Source: Megalobrama amblycephala (taxonomy: Eukaryota > Chordata > Actinopteri > Cypriniformes > Xenocyprididae). From it: a stretch of DNA of 64,000 nt. Under the pieces are notes generated by a model, which was given only the letters and a program-made list of their open reading frames with translations, was not told where the DNA came from and searched no databases. Where the stretch lies: contig NC_063045.1 in assembly GCF_018812025.1 (NCBI RefSeq), forward strand, positions 13,637,112-13,701,111. Reading direction: 5' to 3'. A program made the position numbers and the translations under genes. Shown piece by piece: positions 55,004-64,000 of this stretch (positions within the stretch are counted from its first letter, which is position 1; every line of letters starts with the position of its first letter).

Positions 55004-58000
55004 ATGGAGCTCTTTGTAATTTCACCAAATTTGAGGTTTACTAACCTAACTATCGCTCCGGATTCGACTGTCAGCGACCTTATCAGTCATTTCGCCGTTA
55101 AAGAGGTGAGTTGATCAGTGCTTACAGTAACTTAGCCAGACGTTACTGCGATCTGAACTCTAGTTGTGCTGTTATTGCTGCTATACTCTCACTGCTGATG
55201 GTTCCGTTTGATTTTGATGATGATTATTACTATGGCTGATGATTAAAGTTACCTAAAGTATGTTTTATTCTCTCTCAGGGCGTCTGTTTTACGGACTTCT
55301 ATGTGAAGAGTAACGGCCGCGTCTCTCGCGGTGATGCGCCGCTTCAGTCTGGCGTCGTGTACCGTGTGGAGCCGCGCTTATGTGGAGGCAAAGGAGGTAA
55401 CCAGACTAGAAGCTTGTAAATATTAGAATACGATAGGTTGTTGATATTTGACTGATTGTTAAATGGGTTTATGTTTATTAGTATAATAATTAAAGTATAA
55501 AGTTGTCCCCGACTATAATATGGGAACAGTGTTGGGTAAGTTACTTCAGTATCTTCAACAGTGTAATTTGATTATTGTACTAATTACTTTCTCTAAAAAG
55601 TTTTGGATTACTAATTACTTTCTAAATCCCATATTAACCTCAACCAGTTGAATAATTCAAGGATATACATGAAAGTGCTCTTTTAATTCTTTCAAATAAA
55701 CGATATTCTCCTGTGTAAATTATTCTTGAACTGACCGAAGTGTGTAAAGGGAGAAGGTTACATTAAAACATAAATTTTAAAATTAAATTAGATGTTAAGC
55801 ACTATTGTTTGATATATAATTGATATATAGTTTATACAGTATTTAATTACATCAGAAGTATCTGTAATTGAATTACAGAAAAATTAGGAATTATTAGATT
55901 ACTCTGTAATTAAAGGGATAGTTCACCCAAAAATGAAAATTCTGTCATCGTTTACTCACCCTCAGGTTATTCCAAACTTGTATACATTTTTGTTATGTTG
56001 AACACAAAGGAAGATGTTTTAAAGAATGTGGGAAACTGAACAGTTCTGGGGCACCATTGACTTCAATAGTATTTTATTTTCCTACTATGGAAGTCAAAGC
56101 GGCCTGGTTACAGACTTTCTTCAAAATATATTTCTTTGTGTTCAACAGAACAAAGAAATTTTTACAGGTTTGGAACAACCTGAGGGTGAGTAAATGATGA
56201 CAGAATTTTCATTTTTGGGTGAACTATCCCTTTAATTACACCCAACACTGTATGAGTTGTTTGAGTTTGTCATTATTTGGTTGGTGGTGTTAATTTTATT
56301 TATTTATTAAATTTTTTATTTGTAGAATTTAAGTTTATTCAAAGAAGTTGTTTTTTGGATTCTTGGTTCCAAATTATGATCCGTTAGTGTTTCTTTTTAA
56401 GTAATACATTTACAGTTATTAATAAAGATGTATTGAACTCATGTTTGTTTTGCAGGATTTGGCTCTATGTTGAGGGCCCTTGGTGCACAAATCGAAAAGA
56501 CCACTAACCGTGAGGCCTGCAGAGATCTGAGTGGAAGAAGACTTCGAGACGTCAATCATGAGAAAGAGTAATGCTGATGATTACCATGTCCATTTTTGTC
56601 CGTTATTTCGTATTTTATGGATTTGGTGTTGTGGGTTCTCTTCACATGCATCAGGCTTTTATGATTGTATAAGTGAATATTTATCTGTGTTTGTGTGTAG
56701 AATGGCAGATTGGTTGAAAAAGCAAGCCGACCGAGAGGCGGAGAAGGAGCAGCGTCGTCTGGAGCGGATTCAGAGGAAATTGGCCGAGCCAAAACATTAT
56801 TTCACTGACCCTGATTATGAACGGCAGTGCCACGACCTCTCAGAGAGACTGGAGGACTCTGTATTGAAAGGTAACTTGGATTCATTTTCCGTGCACAAAT
56901 TCCATGCATAGCATGTGGTAGGATACATTAAATTTACATAGAAGAATTATGAATATTAATAAACAGTAGGGCTGGGACAATAAATAGATTCATCTCGAGT
57001 CGTGGATCGATTCTGAGATTTTCTGAATGAATCGCGATTCTCTCTTGAATCGATTCTGAGCTTAGTTTTTAACCGCACACTCAAATGCTCACGAAGTAGA
57101 GCGCTTGTGCGTTTGGTTATGTATTTGCACTTTAGAATGCTTTCATGATGCGAGATTAATGTAAACAGACCACTGCAAACACTCTTGTTATTCACTTCAA
57201 CCTTTTCGAACTTTATGAATGATTATTTTATAGAAGGTTCAAGTAGTGTGTGTATGGAGTTCACATACAGCTGTTTGTAAAGCACACAGTGCCATCTGCT
57301 GTTGAAAATTAATCAGAATCGATTCGAGAGAGAATCGCAATGCATATGGAAAATCCCAGAATCATTTCTCAATTCGCGATTCAATTATTTATTGTCCCAG
57401 CCCTAATAAACAGCAATATTTACATATTCAGTTTCATCCTATTGAATCAAATCTTTTGACTCATTAATTTTAAGAGATTTGTTCAACAACAGTGTTTACT
57501 AATTCACTTAAATGAATCACACTTCGAATCATAAGTTTTGGTACTGAAATTTAAATCAGAGACACTATTAAAGGAAAATCTCTCTCTTTTTTTTTTTATT
57601 TTTTTTTATATTAATATACTCATATTAGTTAATTGTGATTAAGCTATGATAAATTTTATATATCTAGAAAATAATAAATAATAATAGTACAATTACAAAA
57701 GTAACCTTGTTTTTGCAGAAAGGTGATATATAATACTGCCTATTATTGTTATTAATAAAAATAATATTTTTAGATAGATATATCGTTTATATGTATTCAA
57801 GTAATACTAATATTGCATATTGTAAATGTTCAATATATTGCCCATCATTAACAGTAAATGTAAAAGGTGAAAATAAAATTCTCTACTATTCAGGCATGCA
57901 GGCTTCCTCTAGTGGTCTCGTCCAGGCAGACGAGGGGCCGAGACGCAAGCGTCCGACACCAGCCGACAGCCAAAAGAAAGCAAAGAAGAAATGTTTCTGG

Positions 58001-58866
58001 TGAGATGATTTCACATGTTGTGTACAATGAAAAAGAAGATAGACTAGAAGTATGAAATTCAAATGCTACAATTTCAAAGCTGCGATATGCTGTCTTTATT
58101 CCATTAGGACTGGCATTGGAGAACTGGAAGACATGGGCAGCTCTGGTGAAGGAAGTGATGACAGTGACAGCGAGGCCTCTCCATCCACCTCTGGGGCTTC
58201 CTGTAGTTCCGATGTTCCCAAACCAGCTGTGCCGACTTCCACCACCAGGGGGAGTGACAGGACAGAACCTCAGGACCAGCCAAGTAGCACCAGCAGCTCC
58301 TCCTCGAGTCCTGCACCAAGCTCCCCAACACACAACCAGGAGGAGGTACAGAAGGAGGCAGAGAAGGAATGTACGGCTGACGTCAGCCAAAACAGCAGCA
58401 CCGGAGAGGATAAGTTGCAGGTTGACGTCAACCAAAATGGCAGTACCGTAGAGAATAAGTTGCAGGTTGATGTCAGCGAAAACAGCAGTACTGGAGAGGA
58501 TAAGTTGCAGGCTGCGCCCGCGGAACCACAAAGCAGCCCAGCGGAGAGCAGTCAGGCTCATGAAACGGTAAGATCTCCTGCTTCACATGTGGTTGTTCCT
58601 GTTGTACATGTTTTTACTGATAATACTGACCTCTCTTTTTCTCTCTTCAGGTGGATGGTCCGCTGGATCTGCTCTCCGTGAGTGGGCCGGAGCAGCTGGA
58701 GGCTTTGGGTCTGGAGCGGCTGAAGAAGGAGCTGATGGAACGAGGGATGAAGTGTGGAGGAACCCTGCAGGAACGGGCCGCGCGTCTGTTCTCCGTCAGA
58801 GGACTGACTGCAGATCAGATTGACCCTGCGCTCTTGGCCAAACCCAGCAAGGGCAAAAAGAAATAA
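55004..58866 (+). CDS. sde2: SDE2 homologue (replication stress / splicing protein), complete, 7 exons
   Basis: Exons: 55004-55105, 55279-55396, 56456-56567, 56701-56870, 57894-57999, 58108-58567, 58651-58866; 427 residues (human about 450). It starts [13 protein letters not shown] ubiquitin-like N-terminal fold (1-71) ends in C-G-G-K-G-G (69-74). The family is known to be cut after the first GG, so a Lys72 start would remain as a degron-bearing mature protein. The next blocks are [27 protein letters not shown] and a basic coiled stretch [14 protein letters not shown] ([19 protein letters not shown]), then [10 protein letters not shown] basic [15 protein letters not shown] nuclear-localisation-like stretch and an acidic, Ser-rich low-complexity middle with three 15-residue repeats follow. 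The C-terminal SAP-like part has [34 protein letters not shown] and KPSKGKKK. The role in PCNA-linked replication stress and pre-mRNA splicing is from the family. Confidence 0.94.
55910..56235. mobile_element. TTAA-ended MITE family C, full copy, sde2 intron 2
   Basis: Left TTAAAGGGATAGTTCACCC and right GGGTGAACTATCCCTTTAA are perfect inverted repeats. Inside, AAAATTCTGTCATCGTTTAC and its complement continue the pairing. 326 bp, the cleanest copy here. Confidence 0.92.
56967..57405. mobile_element. hAT-type MITE with 8-bp target duplication, sde2 intron 4
   Basis: Ends TAGGGCTGGGACAATAAAT and ATTTATTGTCCCAGCCCTA are perfect inverted repeats. Flanked by ATAAACAG on both sides (56959-56966 and 57406-57413). 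The interior repeats AATCGATTC/GAATCGC-type motifs. Confidence 0.94.
58379..58513 (+). repeat. Three in-frame 45-bp repeats in sde2 exon 6
   Basis: Units at 58379-58423, 58424-58468 and 58469-58513 encode [30 protein letters not shown] and [15 protein letters not shown]. They keep the frame and lie in the acidic, disordered region. Confidence 0.93.
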
Positions 58867-59610
58867 CTTGCTTTTCCAAAACCACAAACTGTTTTTGACC
58901 TCTGTTTTGCTTTGGCATGTCTGTAGTTATTTTTAAGGTGTGGTTCGTAAGAATCTAACACCTAATTTTGAAAAATCCCCAGTTTGGGAGAATTATGTGT
59001 GCTAGATTTTTTTATTTTTATTAATTAGTAAAACTGGTCAGATGCCGATAACAATTCAGATTTCTTTTTCTTTTAGTAAAACATACCAAGTTACATAAGG
59101 TGAGACTCAGGCTAACTTTTTTGTGATATGTACTATATATTTTTTAATTACATTGTCATTGTAAATAGCTATTTTGATTCATACAGAAATATACTGAAGA
59201 TCAGTCACGTTCATGATGTGGGTGGGAAGGTATTCAACAATATTGTGATTTATAGCCAACAGTTTGTTCACATTGCACAGTATTTGATTGTATTTGTGAT
59301 ATGGTCCATTTTGCTCTTGACTTTATGGTTGAGTAAAATATTGTTGCACAATTTTGTGTCCTTTTTTATTGGCGGTTATTATTACTACACACTGTAAAAT
59401 CAAGTCATGTATCTAATTGTATAGAATGTGAAAAGAACCTTTCATTCTGGTAATCATATTTATAAAATAATTAGGAAGGTGCATCATATCTTGCATCTGT
59501 GTTTCATATTTTTGTGTAAATGTGTATGCATTTTCCATCACATGCACATGATCTCTTATGGAATAGTTATGATGAAAAGCTTTAAATAATAGTTTAAAAA
59601 AAAAAAACGT

Positions 59611-59616
59611 AATAAA
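59611..59616 (+). terminator. Candidate poly(A) signal AATAAA of sde2
   Basis: AATAAA 745 bases after the sde2 stop and about 245 before the wdr83 ATG. Other hexamers in the A/T-rich 3' region cannot be excluded. Confidence 0.35.
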
Positions 59617-59859
59617 TTAACAATGCGAATTTTTTTTTTTTTTTAGTATTTTCACGAAATTATGGGAAAATTCCTACTCCGAAACATCAGATGGCGATAA
59701 TGAGCAACATATCGCATCAACATACATTCCACTGAAGAAAAGGGTGTTTTTATGCAGTTTGTGCAGTAGTTCTGGGTTTATCTTGGTGTTTCCGCTTTAA
59801 ATGTACAATACATATGTATTTCATTAGTATATATCTGAAGCTGTGGTGGTAATAGAGTC

Positions 59860-62800
59860 ATGGCGTTTCCGCAGCCGCGTCCTCAAGCTCCTCAGCTGCC
59901 GCAGCATCTTCTGCGGACTGTCGACTGTCAGCAGGGCGCCGTGAGAGCCGTGCGCTTCAACGGTAAGTCTGCAATTGAGTGGGAAATGTTACTGACAATT
60001 GAATATTAAAACAAACAGCTGTCTTTCTCAAGAAGGTAGATGATGGGTTGGAGTCTCATATTTCAATTTAACTGACAAAGTATAATCTATCTCTGGTAAT
60101 CGCAAACGATTCTGATAGGTCCTTCCTGACTAAGTTATAGCAATATGAAAAGTAACAGTAACTGCTTGAGGTTGTTTTACACCTTTATGCTTTATGACAC
60201 TGAGAAACTTTAAATATACCTTTAACTAAACATACAGTGAAATGATTGAAGTCCTTATTTTATTAATGTTTTTCATGTACATTTATGTTCCAGAGTTGCA
60301 CATAATGTTAAATTTTCCTGGTTAAATAAACATTGCTTTGCATAACATACAAAATACAAACACAATACTATGAATACCTAAATCTCATCAAGTTAATGTT
60401 TTAACGCATTTTTACATTTATTTCAAAATAATAAAGGCAGTAAGTAACAATTTAAACAATATATTTTATTTGTGAAACTGATGTTCAGCTGTTTTTCACC
60501 AAGCTGATAACTCACTAAAAAGCACCAGTCATCATGTTTTCAGGTTTTCATGTTTTAAGTTTGATTTTGACCTGATATAAAGCAGTGATATCTAAGTGGG
60601 TGAGTTGTTTACTTACTTTTTAATTAGTCTTCCCATTAACGGCATAATTTTGCTCATTCAGACCAATTTGTGAACATGCACGGTTTATCACAGGAACCAG
60701 TCATATCCAACCATATTGAATCATATACATCCAATAATAGTGCGATGAAGGCATTACTTTCTCTCATGTGACTTTCCCCCATTCACTCTCAATTACTCCC
60801 CATGCTTTAGGGGGTCTGTTAAAACTCAATGGGGTCAGAGGAGGCATGAGAGAGTGGACTCCCGCTGTAACTTTACCTGCGGGTTTCGCTGTTGGACAGT
60901 GTTACTTTAGAAAAACGAGTGATTTATACACGTTTTAACAATTTATACACGTTTTAACATGATTTATACACGTTTTAACGTTGTTTTATCTTTGTAAAAT
61001 GGATTATTTCCTCATTAAAATGCCTTTAAAATGCCCCAGAATTCAAGATAAGGGGCCTGTATATATTTGTGTAATGACCCTGTATATATTTCATATTTAT
61101 ATCATTTAATATAGTTAACCAATATTACACAAAGAGCACAGTTTTTCTCCAAATATTAGCATGATTACAAATGTGATATTGATTTTATTCAGCCTACAGT
61201 TTAATGAACAAGACCTTAATATCAATTGACTTACATGTTTGCGGGGACACACCTAACGATTAGCTGAAACATTCTAAGACTGAACTGAACACACATACTG
61301 ATTGTTTCCTTCGACGGGAGCCGATTTATATACTCACACATGGAATTTTAACGCAGACTGTAATCGCAGACTGAACGCAACCGGCTCTGACTGGACGCAT
61401 TTGAGCGCGATCAGTCATAAGTTTCAATTTACATTCATAATCGGCCTTAAAATCGTTAAGTGTGTGCGCGGCTCAGACACCAACTCGTCTGTTTCGCTGT
61501 ATTTCGCCAATGTTAACTAAATGTTAGTTCCAAAGTCCATAGAATTGTTTTGCATCTCTGAGTGAGCAACACTTCCTGAATAAATTATCCATTTGAATGA
61601 ATCTGTTGAATCTCAATTTGCTCATTACAGTGATTCGCTACCTACTGGCGGGTTTAATTTCACATTTAAAGTGTCTTCATTTTTTTTAACATAGATAAAA
61701 TATATATATATCTATAGTTATATATTTAGCTATACAGTAGATTACAATTTCTGTACCTGAAAATCTTGTTTAAACCTACATGAAAAACTTGAAAAGCACC
61801 AATTATTTCATTTATATGTTTGCTCTGTTGTATTTATTTGTGCTATTACTCGTAATTTGATTATTTGTTACTATATTATTACTTACTGTTTATTTGTCTA
61901 ACAATATTTAAAATATAAGTGAGTTAATCTAATAGCTTTAGGTGTCATAAACCTATTTATTAAGGTTTAATGCAACAAAGACAACTAAAATAATAACTAT
62001 GCTTATTTTACAGGCCCATTTTCTTGTCTTTTACTTTTATTAATTTGTTGTTGCGGGGCAAGTAAAAATTTGAACCACTGTTCCAACCGGGCCAGTAGAA
62101 AAAATCCTTAACGTTGAGCCCTGTATATATATTACATGTTCTTCCAGCTGATGGGAATTATCTGTTGACCTGCGGCAGTGATAAATCTCTGAAGCTGTGG
62201 AGTGTGAGTCGAGGGACTCTGCTGAAGACTTACACCGGTCACGGATATGAAGTGCTGGACGTGGACTGGTGTGTTTTTTGTGTTACATGCGTTATATTGA
62301 ATTATCTTTGCTGTTGTGTTAGGTTTGTGTTAATTTCACGTACTTTTCACAGTTCTTATGACAACAGTCAGCTGTGCTCCTGCAGCTCGGATAAAACCGT
62401 CATTCTGTGGGATGTGGCGTCTGGTCAGGTGACGCGCAAACTTCGCGGGCATGCAGGGGTAAGACAGCATTTCCCGCCACGATATTATACTGCATTTATT
62501 ATTTGTGTTTGCTAAGACAAGAATCACTATTGCAGTATATAATTATTGTAAATAATAGGTGATTTGTTCACTACAAATGCCTTTCGTTTTCAATGTTATG
62601 TTCGTTCCCTAGAAAGTGAACTGTGTGCAGTTTAATGAGGAGGCTACTGTGATGCTGTCAGGTAGGCTTTATGAAATGGATTTAATCATTATTGCTTATG
62701 GGAATAACCACAATCTCAACCTCACTGTGACTCAGTAACTTCTTAATGTTTTAGGCTCCATTGATGGGACAATACGATGTTGGGACACTAGATCCAGACG

Positions 62801-63681
62801 GATGGAGCCGATCCAGATCCTGGACGAGGCTCGGGATGGCGTCAGCAGCCTAAAAGTGTCAGAGCATGAGCTTTTGACTGGGTCAGAATCAAACTAAACT
62901 CATCTTATTGTAGGATATGATGTGTGAATAAGAGTGTGAAACTGTAGTTTGTTGTTTATCAGGTCTGTGGATGGAAGAGTGAGGCGTTATGATCTAAGAA
63001 TGGGGCAGCTTCATGTCGATTTCATTGGAAGTGAGTTATATCACACATGAGCAAATAAGAATCCAGGTGTATTGCAGTGTGTGAAGTCTAACTAGCTTCT
63101 GTTGTGTGTATTTGTGCTCCACAGGTCCCATCACATGTGTGTGTTTCAGTCGGGACGGTCAGTGCACACTTAGCTCCAGTTTGGACTCTACGGTGCGCCT
63201 GCTGGACAAAAGCTCAGGGGAGATGCTTGGAGAGTATGTACAACACAGATCAAACTAATAAACAAGTACAATAAAACTAGATTTTTAGATTTAATCACAA
63301 ATGAAATTGTATTGGCCTTTGGACGGTTGAACTTTTGACACTTCAAAATCTTTAAAATACCTTTATATGTAGCAAAATATAATTAAAACCTTCTGGATTC
63401 AATAAGAGGGATCCAGTTGTACTACCTTACATACTTTGGATGTCATATCTTTGTTTTTTATTATTATTATGACCTTTGAACATAAAAAATTACCCGTCAC
63501 GTCATTGACCCATATACTATTATCACTTCAACATTATGTGTTTTTCTCTATGGTGTCCCTTTACAGGTACTCCGGTCATGTCAATAAAGGCTATAAGCTT
63601 GACTGCTGTCTGTCTGATAAAGACACACATGTTCTGAGCTGTTCAGAAGATGGCCATGTTTACTTCTGGGATCTGGTGGAG
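59860..63681 (+). CDS. wdr83: WDR83 (MORG1) WD40 scaffold protein, 5' part, exons 1-8
   Basis: Exons: 59860-59962, 62148-62268, 62353-62458, 62613-62661, 62755-62881, 62963-63030, 63125-63233, 63567-63681, coding 266 residues. The rest lies past the window, as human WDR83 has about 315. It starts MAFPQPRPQAPQLPQHLLRT, close to the human N-terminus. WD repeats are seen as GSDKSLKLWSVSRGTLL, SDKTVILWDVASGQVTRKL, GSIDGTIRCWD, GSVDGRVRRYDLRMGQL, SSLDSTVRLLDKSSGEML and CSEDGHVYFWDLVE. The spacer DEARDGVSSLKVSEHELL is also typical. The family acts as a scaffold for the ERK pathway and HIF prolyl hydroxylase and occurs in spliceosomes; this is family knowledge. Intron 1 is long (2.2 kb). Confidence 0.94.
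59963..62147 (+). other. wdr83 intron 1
   Basis: No exon seen. It contains a 20-bp minisatellite at 60921-60980 and a G/C-richer patch around 61290-61510 with an open frame that has no recognised domain. The rest is A/T-rich. Confidence 0.5.
60921..60980. repeat. 20-bp minisatellite, three copies
   Basis: GATTTATACACGTTTTAAC recurs at 60921, 60940 and 60961 with one base change or loss. Confidence 0.85.
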
Positions 63682-63711
63682 GTGAGCAGAATAAGTCACA
63701 TGACCCACAGA

Positions 63712-64000
63712 TAGGGTTGCCACCTTCAATACAGAAAAATAAGGGACGCCTGCCGCAGCGGGGGCCACACCCCTCGGGGCCACGATGACCACGGTCCCGA
63801 TGACGTGCCAGTGGTGGTATATCATAACTTAAAACATGTTTTCATAAAAATATTAAGATTGATACCAATGGACATTATAGTAAGATATCTGCTATTGAAA
63901 TCAGTGTGAACAGATGCAATCAGTCTCTCACTATCACAACTTAAGTGGTCATATTGAATACACAGCTATGACAATAATAAACATAGGCCAACACCTGCGT
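63712..64000. repeat. Probable start of an interspersed repeat in wdr83 intron 8
   Basis: AGGGTTGCCACCTTCAATAC and AAAAATAAGGGACGCC, then a G/C-rich CCGCAGCGGGGGCCACACCC patch, look like the edge of a fish DNA repeat. It is not completed within the window. Confidence 0.45.

Noticed and set aside
61302..61520. 72-codon frame in wdr83 intron 1
   Set aside because: No domain recognised, no splice signals in frame with wdr83.
1..64000. Search for tRNA genes, rRNA, CRISPR arrays, bacterial-type operons
   Set aside because: Only degenerate tRNA-derived SINEs were found; nothing of the other kinds.

Overview
The window reads as nuclear DNA of a teleost fish, most probably a cyprinid (zebrafish/carp lineage). 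The genes are split into many exons with GT-AG introns and match vertebrate families. The spaces between and inside them are packed with fish-type transposons: Penelope-like, DIRS, L1-type and LTR retroelements, tRNA-derived SINEs, and many short inverted-repeat DNA elements (MITEs). Nothing is bacterial: no operons, Shine-Dalgarno sites or CRISPR arrays.

Layout. Positions 1-18,700 hold no convincing host gene. This is a nest of transposons: a Penelope-like element (1-7,935) split by a DIRS element (about 1,812-7,293), which is itself filled with a MITE, an L1 scrap and a 1.3-kb fold-back. Next comes a 4.85-kb inverted-repeat element (9,042-13,896) with at least three further elements inside it, then a 2.1-kb element with 140-bp tandem repeats (14,281-16,419). 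Positions 18,834-35,426 carry a complete 21-exon calpain-2-like gene (+). After a gap of only a few hundred bases, positions 35,811-52,392 carry a second complete calpain gene (+), closest to calpain-1, with a likely non-coding first exon. An apparently intronless mrps28 gene (-) lies at 53,723-54,271, head-to-head with sde2 (+, 7 exons, 55,004-58,866). The first eight exons of wdr83 (+) run from 59,860 until the window ends inside the gene.

The two calpains keep all catalytic residues (Cys/His/Asn) and the penta-EF-hand domain, and share nearly identical exon lengths, so they are tandem paralogues of the conventional calpain large subunit. mrps28 (mitoribosome), sde2 (replication stress and splicing) and wdr83 (WD40 scaffold) are unrelated housekeeping genes that simply neighbour each other.

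The most interesting structure is in the repeats. At least eight MITE families here end in TTAA followed by AG. One has a paralogous empty site in the window showing a TTAA target, and it carries a THAP-like CxEHF remnant, which points to a Kolobok-type system. One family keeps an ATG plus a splice donor in all three copies. Exon boundaries were read by eye from splice signals and reading frame. TE boundaries are approximate unless a terminal repeat or target duplication is given.
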